A stretch of DNA of 64,000 bases, taken from assembly GCA_036172665.1 (NCBI GenBank), contig CM069872.1, positions 43,200,101-43,264,100 of the forward strand, given 5' to 3'. Below the pieces are notes generated by a model, which saw only the letters and a program-made list of their open reading frames with translations, did no database searches and was not told the DNA's origin. Below, one piece after another: positions 33,080 through 45,559 of the stretch (position 1 is the stretch's first letter; each line of letters opens with the position of its first letter). The DNA comes from Prosopocoilus inquinatus. Lineage: Eukaryota; Arthropoda; Insecta; Coleoptera; Lucanidae. Position numbers and translations under genes: made by a program.

Positions 33080-33900
33080 ATTTTTAAAGCCCTATTGTGG
33101 TTTGTAATGCGATCCTCGTCGTTTCGAATTCGATATATTTTCGGAATAACGGCACTTCCTACTCTGCGTACCTTATTTGTATTCGAATATTCAAAACAGC
33201 TGTTAAAAAATAAACACGCAAAGAATCGGAGCGCACCCCCTGTCGTAAATTAATGTACCGTTTCTTTCCTTTTTTTTTTCGGGAAGACAACGCGCTGACA
33301 TTTTACGATTTCACTAGCCCAAAAAGTTACTGTTGTTAGTACCGGTAGCTACAGGAGCGTAAAAAAACCACCGCCGCAATAAACTCCTAAACGCTTTCGA
33401 CGAAATAATACGGGATTTGTATTTCAGAAAAATAAAACTGCAGCGTCTGGCTGACATTTTGTGAATTATGAGACGCTCTTCGTAATCAAAATTATAATTT
33501 ATGTTTAAGTGCGCGCCCCGACAATTTCTCATTGTTTCCGTCCCTATCTCGTCGCCGCGTATCCTTAATATAAATCTTCGCCCCCGCTTTCACTAATTAA
33601 AAATGCTAAATTGTGCGTGAGATGCCGTCCCAGGCTTTTCGGGGGTGAGCCTGTGTTTTATCTTTTCTACGCCCTGAAATTCTGCGTGCCCCGGGGCGCC
33701 CACCGAAATTATGAATAATTTGCTTAAATTTTAATGCCCAATTGTTATTTTTCAGAATTAGTTGCGCAATTAAATCCGATTATGCTAATTTCCGTCTAAA
33801 CATTCTAGCGACTTCAATTACGTAACGTTATCTGGGCCCATTTATTTGCGTAACTTAAGAACCGTCGCCTTCGTAGAGCTTTTAAAGGAAACGTCGGACT
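33080..33900. other. Long GC-richer island, candidate conserved non-coding DNA
   Basis: About 800 bp of non-repetitive sequence, GC-richer than its flanks, with embedded homeodomain-like words (CACTAATTAAAA, AATCCGATTATGCTAATTT, CAATTACGTAACG). No coding frame or splice structure supported. Confidence 0.45.
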
Positions 33901-34329
33901 GATTATACGAAAATTTGTCACACGCTCATTTTTGTCTTAAAGTTAATCCTGGCAGGTCCTTAAATGTGCACACATTATAAAATTACACTGCTCGAGGTTA
34001 AAACTGCTTTTCCTTCGTACATTTTGAAACGAAAAATATAACTTGTTAGCCATAAGTAGGCATAGTAACTTTCATTATAAAACTCTGTATTTCCAAGAAA
34101 AAAAAAAACAAATTTTACAGCTTTTTCTCTCAGTTTTGTGCATCAAAAAATATAAAAATACTGACACAGTCACAGTGGAGACCAAGTAAAACGAAACTAT
34201 GTTGACATTTTTTTATTTTTACCATTATTTAGTATTAAAGAAAGAACTTTACTATAGTAACACACCGTCAAGGGAATATGCCGACTTATAAAAGTACCCC
34301 TGTATAAACCGTTGAAAAATTTGTACTTG

Positions 34330-36100
34330 CTATAAATGTTGGAACATCGAATGTAAGAGGCCTAAATGGAAAGAAGAAGAAACGATAGAGCAAGGAACAG
34401 AATTGTTGGAAATAAAAATAAAGAGAACAAATACATAAAAGATATTGGTTATGTTAATCCGACGTGAAACTCGCGTATGTTTGCAAACAAACCGTCCTAA
34501 ATAATTCGACGAGAATCTCGGAAATTAATCGGAAACACTGTTCGCTTCAAGAGGCTTCAAGTACCCTCTTCCATAAACGACGGACGTTGCCAGCTCGCCC
34601 CTGGACTCAACATCTACTCCGTCTCCACGAGAAGGTTCACGCCGATGTTACAAAAAGCTTGCCACCTCGCCGTTAAAGGAGAGATCAAGACTAGAATGAC
34701 GAAATTAATAAGACTAATAAGCATCGTAAAACTGACTGAACTGAAAAACATAATAGAGATTAAATTTTTAAATGAGAGAACGGGCCTTACGAAAAGCCCA
34801 GAAAATACATGTATCATGGGCTTTTAAACAAAGACGCTTCTTTGATTCGTGTCGTAAACGTTCGTGGTTCTTGGGCGCCCCCAACACACGTAATCATGAC
34901 TAGTCATATTTCTTCTTTATTTGTATAGTGCATTCCCTGTCGCATACATTTTTCAGGATGTTCAATCAGGCTTCAGCCAATTCTGTAGAAACGAAAAGAC
35001 AGGCGAAGAAGACGAAAACACTAAAAAAGAAAACAGATAAGCATTAAAAAAGAAACTACAAGAAGGAATAGATGAAGCAAATGGGTGTGGGTAACTAAAG
35101 AATTTGGTTACACAAAAATATTGGGTTAGCAGGAAGAAGAAAGAAGAAATGATAACGAAGATAAAATAACGGAAACATGCATGAAAAATGATCTCATGAT
35201 AGCAAACAGCAAATTTAAATACAAGATCACAAAATAAGAATTAATATTACTTCTTAGAACGCAAAGATAAAGATGCGAAGAGTAACGAAAATACTAAAAA
35301 CGAAAACAGATAAGCATTAAAAAAAAACTACAATAAGGAATAGATGAAGCAAACGGGTGTGGGTAACTAAAGAATTTGGTTACGAAAAAAATAATGGGTT
35401 AGCAGAAAGAAGAAAGAAGAAATGATAACGAAGATAAAATAACAGAAACATGCATGCAAAATGATCTCATGATAGCAAACAGCAAATTTAAATACAAGAT
35501 CACAAAATAAGAATTAATATTACTTCTTAGAACTCAAAGATAAAGATGCGAAGAGTATCCAAAAAACAGAATTGATAATGACCGCTACCTTTATACAAGA
35601 AACTAAAATTGGGCGCCCCCAACATACGTAATCATGACTAGTCACATTTCTTCTTTATTTTTATAGTGCATTCCCTGTCGCATACATTTTTCAGGATGTT
35701 CAATCAGTTTTCAGCCAATTCTGTAGAAACGTAACACGCGAAGAAGACGAAAATACTAAAAAAGAAAACAGATAAGCATTAAAAAAGAAACTATAAGAAG
35801 GAATAGATGAAGCAAATGGGTGTGGGTAACTAAAGAATTTGTTTACGAAAAAATATTGGGTTAGCAGGAAGAAGAAAGAAGAAATGATAACGAAGATAAA
35901 ATAACAGAAACATGCATGAAAAATGACCTCATGATAGCAAACAGCAAATTTAAATACAAGATCGCAAAATAAGAATTCATATTACTTCTTAGAACGCAAA
36001 GATATTTGCAAATCCGTGAAAGATGCGAAGAATATCCAAAAAACAGAATTGATAATGACTGCTACCATTATACAAGAAACTAAAATCGAAATTAAAAGAG
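34330..36100 (+). mobile_element. Non-LTR retrotransposon debris, tandemly duplicated
   Basis: Near 34340 a frame reads NVGTSNVRGLNGKEEE, like the start of an apurinic-type endonuclease domain. Further on, NDLMIANSKFKYK resembles a later endonuclease segment. From 34872 a block starting GGGCGCCCCCAAC is repeated at about 35610, and a shorter part (starting near GAAAATACTAAAAA) at about 35290. All copies are riddled with stops. Confidence 0.5.
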
Positions 36101-36674
36101 AAAGACGGTAAAAGAAGAAAGAAAGTAAAAAACAAAAAACAAAAACAACAGGACAGAATAAAGTTTGAAGAAATTAACAGAAGAAGCTGCGGTGTTACGA
36201 AAACTGTAAACAGAAGCATATAAATACATGATCTTTTTGGACTATCTATGAAAATCTGATCAGCATCGTTATTTAACTAAATACATTTATTTTATATTAC
36301 AGTTAGTGAGAACCGAGTCTTTCTTGTATTCATCAAAATTGCTTCCTTGTTGGAAGAAATTATTTTCGGCATTTTGAGTAAACTAGAAGTTGGAGAACGA
36401 AATTCCAACAGTTAATTAACTAAATAGAGGATTGAATTGACAACAGGGGAATATATTTTTAAAATAAACGTCATATAACAGAACCAGACGCTAAATTAAA
36501 AAAAAATATATCACAGGTCGGTGCATATTTAATCGTGAACGGTGTACAAACGTAAAATCGTGAACGTTGTATAAATCACTTTATTAACAACGTGTGTTCA
36601 AATACCTTCACGTTTGAGGTTGGCTTTCGTTCTTGTGGACGTATGTCGATGCTCTGACCTAATCATACAATTTA

Positions 36675-36802
36675 GGGCCATTTGCACCACTTTCAATTAA
36701 AATTTAAGCTCCACTTAACTCCTTAGAAATAATTATTGTAACAAACGTTTCTATGGAGTTAAGTGGACCTTAAATTTTAACTGAAAGTGGTGCAAATGGC
36801 CC
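36675..36802. mobile_element. PIF/Harbinger-like MITE
   Basis: Ends GGGCCATTTGCACCACTTTC in opposite orientation, arms over 45 bp, flanked by TTA on both sides. Confidence 0.8.
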
Positions 36803-37287
36803 TTAATGTTTTAAGTTTAAAGCAATTTGATTGTCGAAATTTGAAACCCACTACTGCAGGTTTGCTAACTTCAACGTTATTTTATCAAATGAAGAGCGGA
36901 TTTTTTTCGCACTTGTACACGAACTTTCACGTTTGGAGTTGGCGTTGGATTGGTAAACGTATGCCGCTGTTTTAGTCAAAAACAGTTGCAGTTGACTTGA
37001 CTACTTTTGATGTTTCAGATTCAAGTTAATTTTGTTGTTGAACAAACTCTCTCCTCTGTGTAAATTATTAGTTATTAACTAAGAACTTAGTTATTTACAA
37101 AAAATGGCTACTATTAGGTAAAAAGCTTTGCTTGACATGAAATGGAGTTTCTTGCTGTCTCAACCAACTCCAAACGTGTGTGTTTACTCGACATTTCTCA
37201 ATTTAATTTGAAGGCATGCAATAAGCATTCTGCGTATAAAAAATTACTAAAAGTCGACAATAAAGAAATATCTTATTTATTGAACCA

Positions 37288-37458
37288 TAGGCGTAGCCAG
37301 CTATGGGCAAGCCCGGGCGTTCGTCCGGGGTTAAAATGCCTAAGGTTAATATTCGTAACGAAAAAAAAATTAACAATTATTATGCTTTCTTTAGACCAAA
37401 ATATTTATATCTACTATTAAACCTTCGCGGGTTTAGAAAAAAGTCTGGCTACGCCCAT
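37288..37458. mobile_element. MITE with TAGGCGTAGCCAG ends
   Basis: TAGGCGTAGCCAG at the left and CTGGCTACGCCCA at the right, 171 bp, non-coding. Confidence 0.65.
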
Positions 37459-37987
37459 GTATTGAACTCTTTAAGAAAATTAATGTATAATGTCTTTAAA
37501 TTTTATTTTTTTTTTTAGCTGGACTGAATCGCGTTACATTGAGTTCAATTGGGTTGGATTTTCTTTAGTTTTTGTCTTTTTTTAATTTTTAAATTTCTTT
37601 GGTGAGTTAAATAGGTAGGTTAAATTGAGTAGGAATGGGTTGATCATGAGATCGGGCAAGCTTTTTCTTAACTTATTTTTTTTCATTTTTTTTTAAATTC
37701 TTTTGCTTTTAAAATCAAAGGATTTTTTGCTTTTGTTTTAACTGGTACGATCAAAGAGAGAACATTATGAAGACGATTTGCCTTTTTTATGGTTAAAATA
37801 ACCAATTGTTGTTTCATTTGTTATATCAGATGAACGGACTTTATTTATATTTTGTTTAAATGTAATCACTTCATAAAATTATGTAAAAATCGTGTAAGTT
37901 AGAAGAAAAGAGGGTATATTTGCTACCAGAGTTATGTTACTAATTTAAGTAGCTGTCTAAATAATGGTAAACGATATTTTGCAAAAC

Positions 37988-38143
37988 CTATGAAACCGAA
38001 ACCAAAACGAAAAACGAAAAATAAGCAGAGAATTAGATATCAAGAAGTTCCTCCGACTAGAAAACCTACTAATCGTAATCCTAATTTGCCGATTCCAGTT
38101 CTTCCAATTCCAATTCTTCCAAGCCTAAGAAATGGTAAATGAA
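37988..38143 (+). CDS. Possible small basic Pro-rich frame (51 codons)
   Basis: Starts with a Lys/Arg-rich segment and ends with Pro/Ile/Leu/Asn-rich sequence containing NPNLPIPVLPIPILPSL. The frame is open upstream to about 37900 without another Met. No signal peptide is visible at the ATG. It could be a chance frame, an exon of an unseen gene, or a small peptide gene. I see nothing that decides. Confidence 0.2.
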
Positions 38144-38574
38144 ACGGAAAAGAATACCTACAATTCCATTTATCCTCTCTGTTGTTTCAATTTCGAAAAC
38201 TAAAATGGTTTACGTTTAATTAAGCAATCAAAATTAAACAATTTTGTGTAGGATTTTAATTTATTTAAAGAAAGCGCAAACTCTTAGGTTTGCAATTTGT
38301 CAGAAACAGAAGTCCAGACATAATTATGGAAAAACTTAGTTTTACGCCACGATCCTGACGAACGGAGTTTGTTTATGGATTCGTCAATATAAACTTTAAG
38401 TCGTATTGGAAATACAGAACCTTTCATTACACCGAATTAAAAAAATTAAAAGTTACCAATTTAGAGTTCGGTTATATTTTTATTTTAGTACAAAACACGA
38501 TATACTTAATACAGTAATCTATATAAAGCGGAACAATAAAACTAATTTATTTAAGTAGCCGAAGGTTCAGGTTT

Positions 38575-38750
38575 AACAAACTACCGCGTTCTGCCTTTTC
38601 TTCCCTGGCCGCTCCTTCTTATAACACGGGGTGATTACGCGAAGCTTCCTGGCTTAGAAAATTCTGTCGGCCAAAGTAAATGGACGCCCCTCGAACTTTC
38701 CAGACTCTGGCGCGCCAGACTCTGATGCCTGTGACTTGCATCAGACGTTG
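38575..38750. other. GC-richer island
   Basis: Non-repetitive, locally GC-rich DNA without a supported frame; contains the near-palindrome CCAGACTCTGGCGCGCCAGACTCTG, a 10-bp direct repeat (CCAGACTCTG) around GCGCG. Confidence 0.4.
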
Positions 38751-40375
38751 TTGAATCACCATAGTAAGAAAGGGATAAACGTTTAATTTTCAATTAAGAT
38801 TAGGACGCTTATAAATAATGGTAAATATGAGATGACTTAAAAATAATAGGATTACTTCTCAATCTTCAAGGTTGATTTACGAAATATTGTTATTTTCTTT
38901 ATTTTTGGGTTGTTAAACCTAAGAAAAGAATTTTTCCTCGGGACAGCTGCCGTAAAAAAATTACCTTTAGTTGATCCCTTGCCGTACATTAAGCTGGGAT
39001 TAAGAAAAGGCAATGATCAAGGCTATGGATAAATGTAAACCAATTTTTCTAAGACTAAGTGATGTCAAACTCAAAGAAGGGATATTTGTTGGACCGAAAA
39101 TTAAAAAATTCGTACATGATCTACAATTTGAAAAGAAATTGCGACGACATTCAGTTAAGTGTTTGGAGGTATTTTAAAAACGTAACGAAAATTATTAAGA
39201 ACTTGTAAAATAATTAGATATTATTATACAGGCTGTTCCTGAATTGTTTGGCTAAACTTTACACAACGAAATGTCCTTATCAAATTCGTAATTAGGATGG
39301 TTAATGCACTCTAACGTGTTTATTGTCACATCATTCACAAATTACTTTTTTTTAATTTGTTGGGCTGTGATTTTTAGAAGTATAGATTTACCCAATACTA
39401 CCACATCACCGAAAATATTACCCGAATTTAAATTACCTGCAATTTCCCATCACTACTACCAACATTTCTTTTAAGTACAGTTCAGTGTAGCCTTATCTCA
39501 AAACATGGTAAAACAATTAGAGTATTTTTTTCAGTTCAAAAGAACTTAGATTTGAATGAGCAATACTGAAAGTTAATCAATGTTGTTGGTCTTCAAACAG
39601 CGCTGTGAAACAATTGTTGCTCTAATTAGACAATAATGAAACTAAAAAATTGAAACAAGGTCGACTATTCGAATGGGAACGTCGCGTTTGCATTCACGAG
39701 GCACACCCCAGGGCAGGTGACATGCTTTACGCAGCCCCGGCACATGCTATTTTTTACGAAACCCTCGAAAACGATTGTAGGGGCCGCGCCACGTTTTCGG
39801 TTTTTCGGATTTTGCCCACCGAAATTGCTGCTCTAAATCGTGCTACAAAATAATCACGTTAGAGAGCATCGGTGACAATCCGACAATATAGGGGTTGTGA
39901 AGAACAGCAAAGCTTGTTTTAAAGAGAGAAGTGCGGACACGAGTTGTAACAAAACAGTTTTAATTTCCTCAAAGTATAGTTATCGTTTTTAGTTTATGCA
40001 AATAATCATTTTAACTTGTTTAAAAGTATTAAAAAATCGCGTTGACCTTAAATTATGTTTTTCTAATTCACCCCTTCACACTTGAATTAACGTTAAAGTT
40101 GGACAATTTTATAGGCCAATGAATGAACCTGCTCAATACACGGACCGAGGTTTAAAGGAAATCAATCTATAACTGAATCAGTAAGAGTCTGGTTTTGTAA
40201 TTTCGTCGCCAAAATTTATTATTTATTATTTTGTAATAACCGTGGCCAAAATGACCCGCTTGTTACCAGTGAGATCCGACTTCCGATGAAAGTCTTTACA
40301 CGACAGGATTGGTCGATGTTCTAATATGTACGGCTAATGGAAATTCTTCAACACTAGGGCAGAAATGTAATTTTA

Positions 40376-41410
40376 TTTAGCGGCTAAGTTCAAAAGTTGA
40401 TCGGTAATGACATTCAGTCATGAATTAGAGAACAATAATTAAAGCACAGGAAGTAATTTCGTTTATTAGGAAATGTGTAATTAACAATACAAAAGCGATT
40501 TGCACAGGTAAAGATATGAATATCAGAACGAGTCGGCCAATGGGGGTGCAATTTCGAGTCCGTTTGCCGTTGTAGGCGAGGTTTACAAATGTCTGGGAAA
40601 GCGCGGTAGTTTCACAGTTCAAAACGGTTCGAGAACGCGCACTTTTTACCCTATTACAGCACTCACTTATCACCTGCAGCACATCTGAAATCTGGAAAAT
40701 GCTTAGGATGAAACAATACTTTCAATTGTACGTTATTTTTTTATTTAGCGGCAAAGTTCGAAAAGTGATCGGTAATAACGTTCAGTCTTGTATGATAGAA
40801 CAATAATTAAAGCACAAAAAATAATTTCGTTTATTAGGAAATGTTTAATTAACGATACAAAAGCGATTTACAAAGGCAAAGATATATCAGAACGAGTCAG
40901 CCAATGGTTGTGCAATTTCGAGTCCATTTACCGTTGGTGGGGGGGCTTACAAATATTTGCGACAGTGCCGTAGTTTCACAGTTCAAAGCGGTTCGAGAAC
41001 GCGCACTTTTTACCCTATCACAGCACTCACTTGTCACCTGGAGCACATCTGAAATCTGGAGAATGCTTACAACGAAAAAATATTTCCAATTGTACGGTAT
41101 TTTTTTTTATTCAGCGGCAAAATTCGAAAGGTGATCGGTAATAACACACGTTCAGTCTTGTATGATAGAACAATAATTAAAGCACAAAAAATAATTTCGT
41201 TTATTAGGAAATGTTTAATTAACGATACAAAAGCGATTTACAAAGGCAAAGATATATCAGAACGAGTCAGCCAATGGTTGTGCAATTTCGAGTCCATTTA
41301 CTTTTGTAGGGGCTTACAAATGTTTGCGAAAGCGCGGCAGTTTCACAGTTCAAATCGGTTCGAGAACGCGCAATCTTTACCGCATCACGACGTCCGCCTC
41401 GCTGCTTCAG
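40376..41410. repeat. Tandem repeat, about 367-bp unit, 2.8 copies
   Basis: Units begin at AGCGGC(T/A)AA(G/A)TTC near 40379, 40747 and 41113. Copies two and three are more alike than copy one. Each carries a chance frame of about 60 codons; shared frame length follows from the repeat, not from selection that I can see. Confidence 0.9.
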
Positions 41411-42218
41411 CCTGAAAACGCTTTTTTTTATATCTTCACCCAAGTCTTAGGGCCCAATTATTATTATGCTTACAACGAAACAAAACTTCCAATTGGTTAA
41501 AACCAGCAATCAAAGCAGCGCACGTTATTGAATTATTAATTGAATTTAACTTCGTACGGTAACTCGCTTTAAATATACAAATGTGTAAAAAGTGCAAAGG
41601 GGGATTGAAAACCCAATTTACATCCCCTTTTGTCACCAATTCTCTTAAAAATCTGTTCTGTTCTGTCCTGGTTTTTTGGTTAACTTCTAAAAACCTTTGT
41701 TAGCTGCTAAATTTTGAACAACAATTATACTTTATTATAACTTACCCTCCCTGGTCGTAGATGCTTCTTAGTTACACTATATTTAAATTAAATCAGGAAA
41801 ATTGACTGATGGGGGGTGTAAATTTCGAATTTCGAAAACATCACGGCGAGGAAATTTAAGACGCTTATTAAACAGACTAAGTTATACTCGGAACTCTCCG
41901 AGCTTTCTTCTTTTTTCGTATTTATTATGATCTAGAGTGACGTGGGTAGCAAAAGCTAACCCTGGGAATTCATAGAAATTGAAGCTGGAAGCTGCATTAC
42001 GATAAAGCATAGAGCTGTCCAATGACTCATCGCTGATTCAACTCCAAAGCAGTGCAATGCAAAGCTTTTTTTTAATATGATGTCCTGGGATGATCTCATT
42101 TCTTGGTATATGGCAGGCTGACTAATGCTTTCATTACACAAGTTAGCACTTTGTGTTTCATTTGTGTTTTGCAATGAGTCTTTTACATGAGTTCTAACTT
42201 AATAAAGTATCGTACCCC

Positions 42219-42356
42219 CGGGTTCATAATAAAACTAAAGGAGATTTTAAAATAAAAGTTACATTCCTATGCGTGAAAAACTGTTTTCGCATTTGTTTCG
42301 ACATCTGACTGTGACTTTTATTTTAAAGTCTCCTTTAGTTCAATTATGAAGCCGGC
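42219..42356. mobile_element. Foldback MITE
   Basis: CGGGTTCATAAT..ACTAAAGGAGA with its complement about 100 bp later; arms about 35 bp. Confidence 0.7.
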
Positions 42357-42529
42357 TTAAATAAAGTGTACTAAACCACAAAAAAAAGTAATATTTATTT
42401 AAGATGGTTTAGTAAAATATTTAAAGCATTAATTAGTGTGACCAAACCAAACACACTTCTTTATTGAAGTGAATGCTCTACACTCTCACTTGTTTGTGTT
42501 TTCTTCTTCAATAAAAATTACGTCACAGT

Positions 42530-42752
42530 ATGTCTTATCAGCAGGGAAAAGAATTCGGCCTACTTAGTGCTATATACGCCGAATGTACTATTTACTCCGC
42601 AACTACGACGCAGCGTTGCTATTGAGTGGGAGTGGTAGGCCTGCAGTGCGAGTACTAATGCAGTGTGGGACTAATACAGTCCGAATACCAAATTTTCGTA
42701 CTGCTTGCGGAATAAGTGGACTGATTTCTTTTCCCTACTTATCAAGCAACAT
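42530..42752. mobile_element. MITE with CTTATCAGCAGGGAAAAGAA ends
   Basis: The right end is CTTTTCCCTACTTATCAAG. It shares terminal sequence with the 28.26-kb element, and internal CACTCCCACTCAATA-like sequence with the 28.36- and 13.5-kb fragments. Confidence 0.6.
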
Positions 42753-42904
42753 AAAAATACTATACAATAAGTTGTAAGCTAAAGGGTTAAATATGTAATG
42801 TTAAGAGGCGCTTCTTTGTACCCAAGCACATAAGTTGTTTACCTAAACTAAAACATGTATTTATTATAACATAATACGTTTCGTCACCAAAAATTATTAT
42901 AATT

Positions 42905-43145
42905 TTTGGGCACGTGCGCATGCATGCAGGCAAGCCTTGGTTTAATTGAATCGACCCCGAATGCCGCTTACCTGCCAACGTGTCATTATCTAATTGAACA
43001 CATGTCACGGCAGGTAACATCCGCCGAAATCCGCGGATCACAGGCATTAAGTAATGACCCTGGTAATAAATTACCTATTATCCTGGTCCTGACACACTTT
43101 GCACTTTTTTTGACGCCGAAGTTCGGCTCGAACTGACAACAGGTA
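42905..43145. other. GC-richer island with CAGGTA motifs
   Basis: Non-repetitive island containing CAGGTA or its complement at least three times (near 42970, 43012 and 43139). This is an E-box core bound by Snail/ZEB-type factors. No frame supported. Confidence 0.4.
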
Positions 43146-43734
43146 GGAAGGCAGGCAGATTTCAGAACGCATTCGAAGGTATCAGAAGGTACTTTTATCG
43201 AAACTGTAAGTTAAATAAATCAAGGTTGATCAAAATAAATATCAAATATTAAAATTTTTATCTTAACTTCTTTAATTTGAATATTAATATTAGTATAAAA
43301 AAATATTATGCCTAATGAAAACTGTTTTATGAAATTCATGTAATCAATCTGTTCTTAATTAAATTTCAACATGAAAACAAAATTAGTTCAAATTTTTTGA
43401 ATTGTATAATCTTCACAAAACTTCACACAATTTTCAGAAACAGAAGTTAAGCAAAATTCGTGTAATTTCTTTTAACTACTACTATAAAAAAAATGGCAAC
43501 ACTTATGAGAGTAAAATATTCATCAAATTACATTTTTTTAAATTATAACTCCAACTCGAAAGCACTTTTTTTTCACTCCTAACGAAGCTATAAATCTATA
43601 GCGAAACGTTGAGTATTTTCCCTTAATAATTCTGTCCGGTTCGAGATTAAAAAAACTTTGTACTTACAAAAAAAGAAATAATAAAAATAGGAAATGAAAT
43701 TGGATACAATTAAATTTAATAGAATTAAATATTA

Positions 43735-44660
43735 CTTATGTAAAATAGATGTAAGTAGTTTACTATTTTTCTTTTCATTTTGGTGCTCACTTTCTTATAT
43801 TCATTAATTTTTTATTTGTGCTAATCGTGCTTTTCAGTTATCATTTCTAACACCTTTTCTATCCACTCATTTTTTTTTATTTTCTAGTCATGCCCTATTT
43901 TATTTTATGTTTTGTTTCCCCCTTCATTTTATTTTTTGTCTCTGCTGACGTTTAATACTGCTGTTTCTAAGCTGATTAAAGCTGTTTTAAAAAATTATTT
44001 CTTCGATTTTTTTTGTAAATGATTTTTAATTGATTCATTTAATGATTCCGTAAAAAGATCGGAACAGTGGATATAAAGCTTTAACTACGTAAATACGTAA
44101 TAATATGTAAAATAGATGAAATGAAAATTTTGCTGCTAACTTTCTTATATCATTTATTTTTTATTTGTGCATAATCGTGCTTTTCAGTTATCATTTCTAA
44201 CACCTTTTCTATCCACTCATTTTTTTTATTTCAGTCAATAATTTTAATTTAATTTATTATTATTTTTTTATTTTCTAGTCATACCCTATTTTATTTTATG
44301 ATTTGTTTCTCCCTTTATTTTATTTTTTGTCTCTACTGACGTTTAATACTGCAATTTTTAAGCTGATTAAAGCCGTTTTAAGAAATTATTTCTTCGATTT
44401 TTTTTGTAAATGATTTTTAAATGACTAATTTATTGATTCCATAAGAAAACCGGGACAGTGGACATGAAGCCCTAACTACGTAAATACCATGGCGGCCACA
44501 AAATACTGCAGTTTTTTAAGTTCTTTTAAAAATTATTTCTTTGATTTTTTTTTTGTAAATGATTTTTAGTTGATTAATTTATAGATTCCGTAACACAATC
44601 GGAGCAGCAGTGGACACAAAGCTTTAACTATGTAAATACCATCGCGGCCACAAAATACTG
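43735..44660. repeat. Tandem repeat, about 367-380-bp unit, about 2.4 copies
   Basis: ATGTAAAATAGATG starts copies at about 43735 and 44103; a truncated third copy covers about 44500-44660. Shared blocks include TCGTGCTTTTCAGTTATCATTTC and CTGACGTTTAATACTGC. AT-rich, non-coding. Confidence 0.85.
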
Positions 44661-45323
44661 GAACAAGCAAATATTTTATCAATTAAAATGGACATTCATA
44701 AATTTTCACGTTATAATTTGGAAATACTTGAAAGTTGCAATACTTATCAAAATAACAAAAAGCAATTATGTCATCATTCAAATGACCTCCGATGAATTTA
44801 AAATAAGCAAAAACAGTTTTATTGCCGAAGTAAGACCATGACAAGAAGCTTCATTTGCTACTTTTGTTCAAAGTTGGATTTAAACCATAACATTTTGCTT
44901 GAATACCGTCAAAAATAACATCTGCTTTGTCCCAGTATTTTCTAGCCGCGGTGGTACAATCCCTTTTTTTCCTAGTCTGTCTAATTAACATTAATTAATA
45001 TCTATATATTTCTATTTACTTATTATTTCCCCATATCTCTATCACAATACTTTTGCCTTCTTTTTCGATCACAACAGATTTCTCTTTTTCCACATTGATT
45101 GTAATTATTCTACCTTCTCTATTAACTGTATACAATTGCGTGTAAAGACGACTCCTAAGGGAATTTTTACATTATTTTAGTTTTGTAAAACTTGTTTCAG
45201 TACATTTTTTGACAAGTACTTGTGACAATCAAGTAACATTAGTCGGTTAGGAAGCATTGGCAAATCAAAGTCAGACATACAATAGCGAAAAAAATCGTTT
45301 AATTTTCTTTGCACCCGATGGTA

Positions 45324-45559
45324 CAGTTGCGGCCCTTGAAAATTGGTACACTGAGAAATGTCACTGTCAAAAATTCGTAATTTTGTAATGTGTAAATCAA
45401 ACCTTCATCTATAATTTCGATGTCAGTGTCAAATTTGACAAATCCATAGCATAGCAGAATTGTTAGAGTGACGTTTAGAAACTACAAATTTGGGATCAGT
45501 TTACACCGCCGAAACATTGTATTTGCCCAAAGTGTACCAGTTTTCAAAGACCGCAACTG
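45324..45559. mobile_element. Tc1/mariner-like MITE
   Basis: Ends CAGTTGCGG and CCGCAACTG flanked by TA; 236 bp, with imperfect arms extending to the TTGGTACACT block. Confidence 0.75.

Noticed and set aside
40788..41415. Repeated 60-94-codon frames starting MYDRTIIKAQ or similar
   Set aside because: They repeat because the underlying 367-bp unit is tandemly duplicated, and copy one lacks an equivalent plus-strand frame, so selection on a protein is not supported.
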